Positions 1-5,083 of a stretch of 5,083 bases of DNA are shown here, one piece after another. Made by a program: the position numbers and the translations under genes. A model generated the notes under the pieces. That model did not search any database. It had not been told where the DNA came from and saw only the letters and a list, made by a program, of their open reading frames with translations. Origin of the DNA: Candidatus Heimdallarchaeota archaeon AB_125 (GTDB taxonomy: Archaea; Asgardarchaeota; Heimdallarchaeia; Heimdallarchaeales; Heimdallarchaeaceae); assembly GCA_001940755.1 (NCBI GenBank), contig MEHH01000223.1, positions 1 through 5,083 on the forward strand, in the 5' to 3' direction. Within the stretch, counting starts at the first letter, position 1, and the number at the start of each line of letters is the position of its first letter.

Positions 1-234
1 TTCGTGAAGAATCTCTGACATAGCTCTTATTTGCTTGAATGAAGACATATCTGCTAAGACATAATCGATATTTTCACTTTTTGACTCTGTTTTGATGAAC
101 TCAACAGCAGCTTTTGTTTTTTCCTTGTTTCTTCCATGGACTATAATATGAGCACCTTGTTTAGCTAATTCAAGAGCAGCTTGCTTACCAATGCCATCGG
201 TAGAACCAGAAATAAAAATAATCTTTCCTTCCAT
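1..234 (-). CDS. Short-chain dehydrogenase/reductase (SDR), N-terminal part, cut by window edge
   Basis: This is the first 78 codons of an NAD(P)-dependent short-chain dehydrogenase; the rest, including the catalytic YxxxK, lies beyond position 1. The Rossmann glycine motif is SGSTDGIG at residues 9-16 (family form TGxxxGIG). HGR at 33-35 ends the second strand, where an Arg normally favours NADP(H). ADMSS at 61-65 is the adenine-pocket Asp motif. The D-(L/M)-S-S form and the spacing resemble the retinol dehydrogenase/WWOX-like branch of SDRs, but the substrate cannot be told. The ATG at 234 gives the usual M-x-G-K start before strand 1. No Shine-Dalgarno precedes it. The frame stays open for 22 more codons upstream without ATG, GTG or TTG, so a longer N-terminus is possible. 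It lies 68 bases downstream of the phosphotransferase gene on the same strand with no T-tract between, so the two are probably co-transcribed. The SDR call is firm. Confidence 0.93.
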   Translation of the reverse strand, partial: MEGKIIFISGSTDGIGKQAALELAKQGAHIIVHGRNKEKTKAAVEFIKTESKSENIDYVLADMSSFKQIRAMSEILHE

Positions 235-302
235 GGAGTGTTTATTTAGAGAAATACTAAATATTTTTCTATTCAGCCAAATGAATTTGTAAGGAGATTA
301 AG

Positions 303-1349
303 TTAATTTTTTTCTGCAAAATACTCTTTGATTTGTTTAAATTCAACATTACAGTTTTCCTTGATTATATCAACAAGAAACAGAAAATAGTCATAAACAG
401 ATCTAAAGAAATCTTTAGTTACTTCATTTTCACCGGTTATTTCTGGATTATTTATCTGACTATATAGTCTAACCAGGTTAAACATACACGTCAAAATCAT
501 GAAATAAGATATGCCTTCGACTTTGACTCCAGAAATTTGCTCATACTTATTCTTTATCAGTTCTACATTTTTCATTCTTCTTTTTGCAGACAATCCATCC
601 TCTTTTGTATAGCTTTCAGTAGTTGCAGTATAAGCTACATCCATTCTAAAATCACTAATCTTTATCCCTGTCCAATCAAGTATTTTGAGTTCTTGATTTT
701 CTTGAACGATAATATTGAACGAATGATAGTCTCCATGAACTATAACCAATCTCTCACAAGGGTAACTTTCTTTGTTTCTCTCCAACCATTTAACAACAGG
801 AATAAGTTCTTCCAGATCTTCAAGATATCTCTCAAGGTATAAATTGATTAGATGCAGTTTTCTATCTATTAGAGTAAAAGGATTCTCTTGAATGTCAGGA
901 AATAATAACTTAGGGAACAGCTTAGTATTCAAATTGTGTATTTTGAATAATTCAAGTAGTAGTTTCTCAATAAGATGTTCATATTGACTTGGATTTTCTT
1001 CTTTTACATCTACTAATCTAGGACCAACTACTTTTTCCATAACAAGATATGGATTATCTCTTGAGTTAGGTGTGAGTTTCATAAAGAATGGTTGTGGAAC
1101 ATTGATGTAATTCTCAAATAGAATTTTTTGATTTGTGTACTCATGACGTACATCTTGGTCTTCATTGTATGTATTAACTTTTTGAATGAAGCTTATAGAA
1201 GGATTTTCAAAAATCATCTCATAAATTGAGTTAGCAGACCCTCCACCAACAATTTGCTTATAGCTAATCATATTTGAATCAGATGTAATTACACCAAGTT
1301 TTACTAACTCTTTTTGAACTTCATTTGCATGATTTTGATGAGTAGGCAT
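303..1349 (-). CDS. APH/choline kinase-fold phosphotransferase family protein
   Basis: This 348-residue cytosolic protein has the protein-kinase-like fold of the aminoglycoside phosphotransferase (APH, PF01636) family, which transfers the ATP gamma-phosphate to small-molecule hydroxyls. The N-lobe shows a glycine-rich loop GGGSAN (35-40), a candidate ATP lysine K57 in FIQKVN, an acidic residue near E70, and a hinge-like segment YLVMEKVVG (101-109). The C-lobe has the catalytic loop VHGDYHSFN (204-212; D207 as base, N212 as metal ligand) and the DFG-equivalent LDW (224-226), followed by ISDFRMDVAY (231-240), typical of the family. All key residues are present and the length is normal, so it should be active. 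The substrate is unknown. Family members act on sugars, choline, homoserine, hydroxyacyl-CoA or antibiotics, and resistance should not be assumed. The ATG at 1349 has no Shine-Dalgarno, but a TATA-like element sits about 35 bases upstream, which would suit a leaderless or near-leaderless mRNA. An SDR gene follows. Confidence 0.9.
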   Translation of the reverse strand: MPTHQNHANEVQKELVKLGVITSDSNMISYKQIVGGGSANSIYEMIFENPSISFIQKVNTYNEDQDVRHEYTNQKILFENYINVPQPFFMKLTPNSRDNPYLVMEKVVGPRLVDVKEENPSQYEHLIEKLLLELFKIHNLNTKLFPKLLFPDIQENPFTLIDRKLHLINLYLERYLEDLEELIPVVKWLERNKESYPCERLVIVHGDYHSFNIIVQENQELKILDWTGIKISDFRMDVAYTATTESYTKEDGLSAKRRMKNVELIKNKYEQISGVKVEGISYFMILTCMFNLVRLYSQINNPEITGENEVTKDFFRSVYDYFLFLVDIIKENCNVEFKQIKEYFAEKN

Positions 1350-1379
1350 AGTTTAACCACAGTACATGAAGATTTAATG

Positions 1380-1395
1380 CGTTTAAGTATCTTTC
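1380..1395 (-). promoter_or_regulatory. Putative archaeal promoter of the phosphotransferase-SDR pair
   Basis: Read on the minus strand this is GAAAGATACTTAAACG: a purine-rich BRE-like stretch followed by a TATA-like ACTTAAAC. Placing a start site about 27 bases downstream of the box puts it near 1358, only about nine bases before the ATG at 1349. That matches the absence of a Shine-Dalgarno there. The box overlaps the start of the TetR-like fragment on the other strand. This is a pattern match only. Confidence 0.3.
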
Positions 1396-1542
1396 TTCAT
1401 TTGGGGAATTGTTCATGGAACTGTTAGTGTTGTTCAAACAGAATTTTTTGAAGATCAAGAACAAATCTCGAAATATTGCAAAATTGATGAATATCGTAAG
1501 TTTGTATTAAAATATATTAGAGAAACACTTAATGAAATGTAA
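1387..1542 (+). pseudogene. Remnant of a TetR-family regulator (C-terminal end only)
   Basis: The plus strand holds 51 sense codons that end in TAA and read as the C-terminal part of a ligand-binding regulator. The segment FFIWGIVHGTVSV (residues 3-15 of the fragment) matches the (F/L)WGxxHG(I/T)xSL helix common in TetR/AcrR C-terminal domains. An amphipathic tail follows, ending YIRETLNEM. There is no start codon, a TAA stands immediately before the first codon (1384-1386), and another stop lies a few codons further up. No helix-turn-helix region exists, because the phosphotransferase gene on the other strand occupies the space where it should be. The fragment is therefore a truncated leftover, perhaps of a regulator that once controlled a neighbour. 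Alternatively the coding look is chance in AT-rich DNA; the WGxVHG motif argues against that. I see nothing else in the 205-base gap except a promoter and a T-tract. Confidence 0.5.
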
Positions 1543-1554
1543 AAAAAAAGAAAA
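1541..1554 (-). terminator. T-tract terminator after the propeller gene
   Basis: On the minus strand the stop codon of the propeller gene is followed directly by TTTT, C and then nine T (1541-1549). Archaeal RNA polymerase terminates at such T-runs without needing a hairpin, and no stem-loop is visible here. It would separate the propeller transcript from the phosphotransferase unit downstream. The A-run also immediately follows the stop codon of the TetR-like fragment on the plus strand. Confidence 0.5.
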
Positions 1555-3336
1555 TTATTTTTTGCCTGTCTTTGGAGTATTTTTTACTTTTGGTCCAGCT
1601 TTTACTAATACAATCACTATTGTAGTTAATATCAGCTGAACTCCGCCCAAAATACCAGCAAGTATGAAGATTTCTCCCAAATTAAACGACTGGAATAATC
1701 CAGATTTTTCTAAAACTGTAACTGATTCAATATTAGAAGAATCACTTTCACCAAATCGATTTGTTGCTATTACTGTGTAATAATAATCTCCACTTAAATC
1801 CAGAGTATCTGTAAACCTTAGTTCTGAAACTGTTGCTATAGGAGATAAGGAACTAGTTGAATAAATATAGGCTCGATCTCTAAAAACTTGATAGCTCTCA
1901 GCACTGTTAACCTCTTGCCATGTTAAGGTCAAATTACCAATTTCAATAATACCAGAATCAAAGGGGGTAAGGATAGTAACCTCTGGAGGACCAACAAATT
2001 TTCTGTAAAAAATATCATAATCTGCATCTGAACCTAAATAATCTGTATTGTCATACCAAGCAATGTGAATGTGATTGAACTTATCTACCAAGATTGTAGG
2101 AACATAAGATTCAGAATCAGGATCAAGTGAAACTAAAGCTAATTGAGACCACAGATTTGAATTTTTATCTTTATAGTGATATACTATATCCCAATCAGAA
2201 CCAATACCTCCATAATCAGTTTGATCTTCCCAAACCAGATGTAGAGTATCTGAGTCATCAACAGTAATGATAGGTAAAGCGGAAGGTGCATCTGCATAAA
2301 CAGATAAAACTTCAGTAGGTGTCCATGAAGATTTTGATGAATCATAATCTTTGTAAAAAATATCAAGATCAAACCCCGAACTTAGATAATCTGTTTCATC
2401 ATACCACACAACATGTATAGAATCTTCACTATCAATACACATACTACCATCGCGGGAATTATCTGTGCTTTCTTCACTCACAACTTGAGTTGAAGACCAA
2501 ATTGAGAAAGATGATAAAAGCTTCTTGTAAAAGATATCATAATCAGATCCTGCCCCTAAAATATCAGTACTGTCTGTCCAAACAAGGTGAACATAATTTT
2601 TACTATCCACAGCTAGACAAGGTTCCACTGAAACCGAGGAGGAATCTTCAGAGACTAAAGTCATTCCTTTCCATGTGTCTGTACCTTCATCATATACATT
2701 ATAAAAGATATCACGATCTGTTCCTCCCAAATCACCAACATCTGTAGGATCAGACCAAGCAACATAAATGTTATCAAAACTATCTGCAATAATTGTTAAT
2801 TCTTGAGCATTTGAATCACTTACATCAGAAAGGAGTTCATAAGAGGACCAAACCCCCGAAACTGAACGCATACGATAAAAAACATCCACATCTGTACCTC
2901 CTGCACCTAAAAGATCTGCATAATCCACCCATACTACATGTATGTTGCCAACAGTATCAATAGCTAATTTTCCACCTTCAGAAGTTGAACTCCCTTCAGT
3001 AGAAACCACCTCAATACTAGACCAGGTATCTGTTGCAAAATTCCAATTCATGTAGAATAAATCTCGATCATTACCAGAGCCAGCAAGGTCATCTGTATCA
3101 TCTTGCCAAATAAAATGAATATTATTCATTTCATCCACAACCATCTTTATATTAAATGAATCATCATCTCCGCCAGTTAAAACTTCAATATCTGTCCAAA
3201 ACCAGTTAGAATAATCATACGCATTGATTACCAGATTTTTTTCTTCTTGATTTTGAAATGAGTATGTATAACTCATATTCATTTGTAAAGAAAACAACAA
3301 AAGAATCGTAAAAACTAATAGAACTCTTTTTTTCAT
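1555..3336 (-). CDS. Exported seven-bladed beta-propeller protein with FN3-like domain and C-terminal membrane anchor
   Basis: This 593-residue protein has no catalytic motif I can name. Residues 1-28 form a signal peptide (basic MKKR, then a hydrophobic core VLLVFTILLLFSL), probably cleaved around 24-28. Seven repeats start at W47, W105, W163, W222, W280, W338 and W396, each 58 or 59 residues. Each reads roughly W-S-x-x-x-x-V-S, a variable acidic/serine stretch, (I/V)D-S-x-x-x-I-H-V-V-W-x-D-x-T-D, then D-x-D-I-F-Y. This fits a sialidase-like seven-bladed propeller on the outer surface. Residues 451-543 look like a fibronectin type III domain (LTWQEV near 471, YYYTVIATNRFG near 518-529). A single helix at 556-578 (IFILAGILGGVQLILTTIVIV) and a lysine-rich tail anchor it with the tail in the cytosol. 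It is strongly acidic with only two cysteines in the ectodomain. The role is likely cell-surface binding or recognition; the ligand is unknown. The ATG at 3336 is supported by a GGTGA nine bases upstream. Confidence 0.9.
   Translation of the reverse strand: MKKRVLLVFTILLLFSLQMNMSYTYSFQNQEEKNLVINAYDYSNWFWTDIEVLTGGDDDSFNIKMVVDEMNNIHFIWQDDTDDLAGSGNDRDLFYMNWNFATDTWSSIEVVSTEGSSTSEGGKLAIDTVGNIHVVWVDYADLLGAGGTDVDVFYRMRSVSGVWSSYELLSDVSDSNAQELTIIADSFDNIYVAWSDPTDVGDLGGTDRDIFYNVYDEGTDTWKGMTLVSEDSSSVSVEPCLAVDSKNYVHLVWTDSTDILGAGSDYDIFYKKLLSSFSIWSSTQVVSEESTDNSRDGSMCIDSEDSIHVVWYDETDYLSSGFDLDIFYKDYDSSKSSWTPTEVLSVYADAPSALPIITVDDSDTLHLVWEDQTDYGGIGSDWDIVYHYKDKNSNLWSQLALVSLDPDSESYVPTILVDKFNHIHIAWYDNTDYLGSDADYDIFYRKFVGPPEVTILTPFDSGIIEIGNLTLTWQEVNSAESYQVFRDRAYIYSTSSLSPIATVSELRFTDTLDLSGDYYYTVIATNRFGESDSSNIESVTVLEKSGLFQSFNLGEIFILAGILGGVQLILTTIVIVLVKAGPKVKNTPKTGKK
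1993..3198 (-). repeat. Seven tandem propeller-blade repeats (174-177 bp units)
   Basis: Seven coding units lie head to tail, with first-Trp codons starting at 3198, 3024, 2850, 2673, 2499, 2325 and 2151. The unit length is 174 bp, except for one of 177 bp (the third). Every unit keeps the D-x-D-(I/L/V)-(F/V)-Y motif, with its first Asp at residues 90, 149, 207, 265, 323, 381 and 439. Six of seven keep a TD pair (AD in unit 2) about nine residues before it. The conserved Asp cluster may bind cations or stabilise the blade loop; that is inference. At the DNA level the units have diverged, so they look old rather than freshly amplified. Confidence 0.85.
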
Positions 3337-3345
3337 TTGAGCATG

Positions 3346-3350
3346 TCACC
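3346..3350 (-). promoter_or_regulatory. Shine-Dalgarno of the propeller gene
   Basis: On the minus strand GGTGA lies nine bases before the ATG at 3336 and can pair with the archaeal 16S 3' tail (…ATCACCTCC…). It supports this start over the out-of-frame ATG at 3343-3345. It is the clearest ribosome binding site in the window; the other starts lack one. Confidence 0.6.
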
Positions 3351-3379
3351 AATAAAAAAGTAAGGTAATAACACCTAAA

Positions 3380-3411
3380 AGTATTGTTCACAAAAATACT
3401 AAATAAGAAAG
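3380..3411 (-). promoter_or_regulatory. Putative promoter of the propeller gene with a small inverted repeat
   Basis: On the minus strand TTTCTTATTTAGTA (about 3398-3411) has a TATA-like core with a short pyrimidine flank. A start site about 27 bases on would fall near 3377, leaving a leader of about 40 bases that contains the GGTGA site. Directly downstream of the box lie the perfect 6-base arms AGTATT (3380-3385) and AATACT (3395-3400), separated by nine bases. They sit between box and start site, where a repressor could block transcription. Both calls are by eye in AT-rich DNA, where such patterns are common. Confidence 0.28.
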
Positions 3412-3562
3412 TAATAAAGAAAATCAATGAAAGAGTAACTTTTTTCTGACATCAAATGGATAAGAAATTATTCAAAGATAGAAGGAATCCCAAGGATACT
3501 ACACATAGAAATTTATCGTTTAACTAGTTTCACGTTCTTTTTTCTAAAATATTACAATACTA

Positions 3563-3886
3563 TTATTCTTTGTTCTCCTTCTGTTTGTAAGGTCCCAATG
3601 TTGACGCTGGACCAGTAAAAACTTCTTCCATAGACCAATTGATTATATCCCCATCTAAATCAAGTGTAAAATATCCTTCAATCTCATGAGTTTTCGGATA
3701 TTGTGAGAACCCATCTTCTTCGAAAAAATACTCGAATATAATCTTGATTTCACCTTCACCTAGTTCTTCTTGTGATTTAATGTAAAATTTATCTTACCCA
3801 ATACCAAAGGTTGCTTTCTTGGTGTACCCAGTTTCTTTTCGAATAAATTTAACGATAATATTGACAAGTTGCTCCTGAGTAATCAT
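3563..3886 (-). pseudogene. Small unrecognised protein gene interrupted by one in-frame TAA
   Basis: The frame from ATG at 3886 to TAA at 3563 spans 107 codons plus stop, with a single TAA at codon 31 (3794-3796). Coding character continues in the same frame on both sides. Before it stands a helix-like MITQEQLVNIIVKFIRKETG. After it comes an acidic, strand-rich part with KIIFEYFFEEDGFSQ, then EIEGYFTLDLDGDIINW and VFTGPAS near the end. It looks like a compact soluble alpha+beta protein, but I do not recognise the family. No ATG, GTG or TTG start lies soon after the stop to rescue the larger part. Its ATG overlaps the stop of the NTF2-like gene upstream (ATGA), so the two are translationally coupled. 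The break may be a true nonsense mutation (for example CAA, GAA or AAA to TAA) or a sequence error. Pyrrolysine and selenocysteine recoding use TAG and TGA, not TAA. Confidence 0.65.
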
Positions 3887-4307
3887 TTTCGTTCCCCATA
3901 ACCTATTTTATTTACAATTATCCATTTCTCTTTATGTTTAATTAGAGAAAGGAAATCTGTATAAATTACTCTATAGTCTTCATATTTATCTACAATCTCT
4001 ACGTGAGCATAGGCTATTGTACCATGAAATTCTGTTGTTTTGATCTTGTACTCTGATTCAATGTTCGGATCACATAATCCTTTTTCATGTGTCTCCTTCC
4101 AATGCTCTCTAGTTAAAGAGATGATCTCATCTGTTTTTTGATTTACAACAATTGATTTCGCGTCTGGATGAAATACTTGAAAAATTTTTTATAATCACAG
4201 TCGATTATACCCCTACAGAAGAGTTCTATAGCTTGTATTATATCTTCTAGTTCCATCATTTCTTTATTCAAATCAAACACCGATTCTTCGAATATAGTAT
4301 TCAACAT
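3883..4307 (-). pseudogene. NTF2-fold, lumazine-binding-like/SnoaL-like protein with a one-base frameshift
   Basis: Two frames together make one 141-residue protein of the NTF2/SnoaL superfamily, closest in my reading to the 'putative lumazine-binding' family (PF12893). From ATG at 4307, frame one reads to DYKK at residues 38-41 and would stop at 4143-4145. Shifting back one base in the A6T5 run (4180-4190) continues as IFQVFHPDAKSIV, then ISLTREHWKETH, later AYAHVEIVDKYEDYRVIYTDF and LSLIKHKEKWIIVNKIGYGE. The landmarks GDYxKxxxVFHPDA, the W after the SLT helix, YTDFLSLIK and W-I-I-V-N-K-I all fit the family in order. These proteins are small cone-shaped dimers, often enzymes or ligand binders; the substrate is unknown. 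The second frame has no start codon of its own. It follows the regulator gene by 41 bases and overlaps the next gene by ATGA. A lost A or T in the run, a sequencing error, or real slippage could explain the shift. Confidence 0.75.
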
Positions 4308-4348
4308 ATTTGCTTGAATAATTATATCTTTTTAGTAATTTGTGAAAT

Positions 4349-5083
4349 TCAGATTAGATCCCTAAAAATTTTTACAGATTTATCGAAAAATCCCATTAAT
4401 TTAAAATAGTTTTCAAGAACTTGCAGAACCTCATTGTAACCACATCTGTTCTTAAGTTTAGATTTCTTAATTTTCAATTCATCTCTTAAACTTTTGAAAT
4501 GATTATAACTCTTGAGTATATTATTCCCTGAGTTAAGAGCTGATTTAAAGAAGCTTATCTGAATCGAGTTCATTGAGTAAATCTTTTGTCTTGATTTATT
4601 TTCTGGAATGATATCATGCATTTTTACTTTATCCAATTCCTCAATAGCATTCATTTCAATCAAAGCACCAATAATCTGAGATACTTTACCTAAAGATAAT
4701 CCAGTGAGTTGTCTGATTTTCTCTTGTGTTAAAACATTTCTAGTAAAGAAGTAAACATAAATCTCAAGGAATAACTCATCCATTGTCGAGTATGCAGAGT
4801 TAAAAGAGAAGAAATCAATTATATCGTCCTCAATTTTTTTAATTTCAGGGTCAAATATTTCATCAACTCTGTGAATATCGTCTAATGTTATTTTCTTTGT
4901 AGGGTCTTCTTTTTCAAGTACAATCTCATCATTAGTTAGTTTCTCAAGAAACATTTGATACAATTCAAAAACTCTAATTATCTCCGAAATTCGGTATGAA
5001 AGCAAGCTGTAACCCTTTTGGTCTTTAGAACAATTAGTAGACAAAACAGACAGTTCATTCTTTAAGAATTGAATTTCCTTTTC
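4349..5083 (-). CDS. GbsR/MarR-like winged-helix transcriptional regulator, 5' part cut by window edge
   Basis: The frame is open from the window edge to TGA at 4349, giving 244 visible residues. A TTG at 5042-5044 could be taken as start, but it has no Shine-Dalgarno and the upstream codons read as a coherent helix (EKEIQFLKNELSV), so the true start is probably outside. A helical coil comes first, then an acidic linker (about residues 50-90 of the visible part). The winged helix follows: LFLEIYVYFFTRNVLTQEKIR as scaffold helices, LTGLSLGKVSQIIGALIEM (about 126-144) as recognition region, and a wing ending QKIYSM. A second helical coil closes the protein. This layout matches GbsR-type MarR-like regulators, which bind DNA as dimers. 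The two coils resemble each other (both carry an EL…GY pattern), suggesting a tandem-domain protein with the first winged helix beyond the edge. It heads the set with the NTF2-like and small genes and may control them. Confidence 0.75.
   Translation of the reverse strand, partial: EKEIQFLKNELSVLSTNCSKDQKGYSLLSYRISEIIRVFELYQMFLEKLTNDEIVLEKEDPTKKITLDDIHRVDEIFDPEIKKIEDDIIDFFSFNSAYSTMDELFLEIYVYFFTRNVLTQEKIRQLTGLSLGKVSQIIGALIEMNAIEELDKVKMHDIIPENKSRQKIYSMNSIQISFFKSALNSGNNILKSYNHFKSLRDELKIKKSKLKNRCGYNEVLQVLENYFKLMGFFDKSVKIFRDLI

Larger units (their letters stand above)
3337..3562. other. Gap between the small-gene operon and the propeller gene
   Basis: Besides the putative promoter and Shine-Dalgarno of the propeller gene, I see no gene here. 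No clear T-tract follows the small gene on the minus strand, so some read-through into the propeller gene is possible. A 23-codon plus-strand frame at 3456-3527 has no supporting signal. Confidence 0.5.

Noticed and set aside
537..842. Plus-strand open frame of 101 codons
   Set aside because: It lies wholly inside the phosphotransferase gene, whose catalytic motifs prove the minus-strand frame; the product has no recognisable domain.
303..1349. Antibiotic resistance gene
   Set aside because: The APH fold is shared by many metabolic kinases, and nothing in the sequence or neighbourhood points to an aminoglycoside substrate.
2184..2372. Minus-strand open frame of 62 codons in another frame of the propeller gene
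   Set aside because: It is a shadow of the regular blade repeats, with no signals of its own.
2490..2747. Plus-strand open frame of 85 codons opposite the propeller gene
   Set aside because: It is antisense to conserved blades, has odd composition and no motif.
3215..3427. Minus-strand open frame of 70 codons overlapping the propeller gene start
   Set aside because: It overlaps the signal peptide region out of frame, and the GGTGA site serves the ATG at 3336.
3488..3498. Short palindrome ATCC-caa-GGAT in the gap
   Set aside because: Four-base arms are expected by chance and have no link to a box or terminator.
3456..3527. Plus-strand 23-residue frame with an ATG
   Set aside because: It is very short, highly charged, and without ribosome binding site, promoter or neighbours to support it.
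3794..3796. Stop-codon recoding in the small gene
   Set aside because: The codon is TAA, which is used for neither selenocysteine nor pyrrolysine, and other genes in the window end in TAA.
5042..5044. TTG as the start of the winged-helix regulator
   Set aside because: There is no Shine-Dalgarno, and the upstream codons continue a sensible helix to the window edge, so the gene is better called 5'-partial.

Overview
The window is AT-rich (roughly one third G+C by eye) and reads as archaeal, with an Asgard-type archaeon (Loki-, Heimdall- or Thorarchaeia-like) as the best guess. The basis is modest. There is a secreted beta-propeller/FN3 protein held by one C-terminal membrane helix, a GbsR/MarR-like winged-helix regulator, TATA-like boxes close to starts, a GGTGA Shine-Dalgarno that matches the archaeal 16S tail, and a T-tract terminator without a hairpin. 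No rRNA, tRNA, CRISPR array or insertion sequence was seen.

All intact genes lie on the minus strand, so transcription runs from right to left. At the right edge (4349-5083) is a regulator that is cut by the window edge. Its frame stays open past the only start-like codon, and the visible part looks like coil, winged helix, coil, with the two coils resembling each other. This suggests a tandem regulator whose first half lies outside. It is followed after 41 bases by an NTF2-fold protein of the lumazine-binding-like/SnoaL-like type (3883-4307) that is broken by a one-base frameshift in an A6T5 run. An ATGA overlap then leads into a small unrecognised gene (3563-3886) with one in-frame TAA. These three look like one operon in which both downstream genes are damaged or misread.

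The centre (1555-3336) encodes a 593-residue exported protein. It has a signal peptide, seven near-identical 58-residue blades forming a predicted seven-bladed beta-propeller, one FN3-like domain, a transmembrane helix and a short basic tail. It has its own likely promoter and Shine-Dalgarno, and a T9 tract follows its stop.

On the left, an APH/choline-kinase-fold small-molecule phosphotransferase (303-1349) is followed after 68 bases by the N-terminal part of an NADP-type short-chain dehydrogenase (1-234, cut by the left edge). The two are probably co-transcribed. Between the phosphotransferase and the propeller gene, the opposite strand carries a start-less fragment (1387-1542) that resembles the C-terminal end of a TetR-family regulator.

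The main surprises are three broken reading frames within 3 kb (TetR fragment, frameshifted NTF2 gene, stop-interrupted small gene), the very regular seven-blade propeller with a conserved D-x-D-hydrophobic-F/V-Y motif in every blade, and the probable duplicated architecture of the regulator. Nothing here is clearly a new defence or mobile system.
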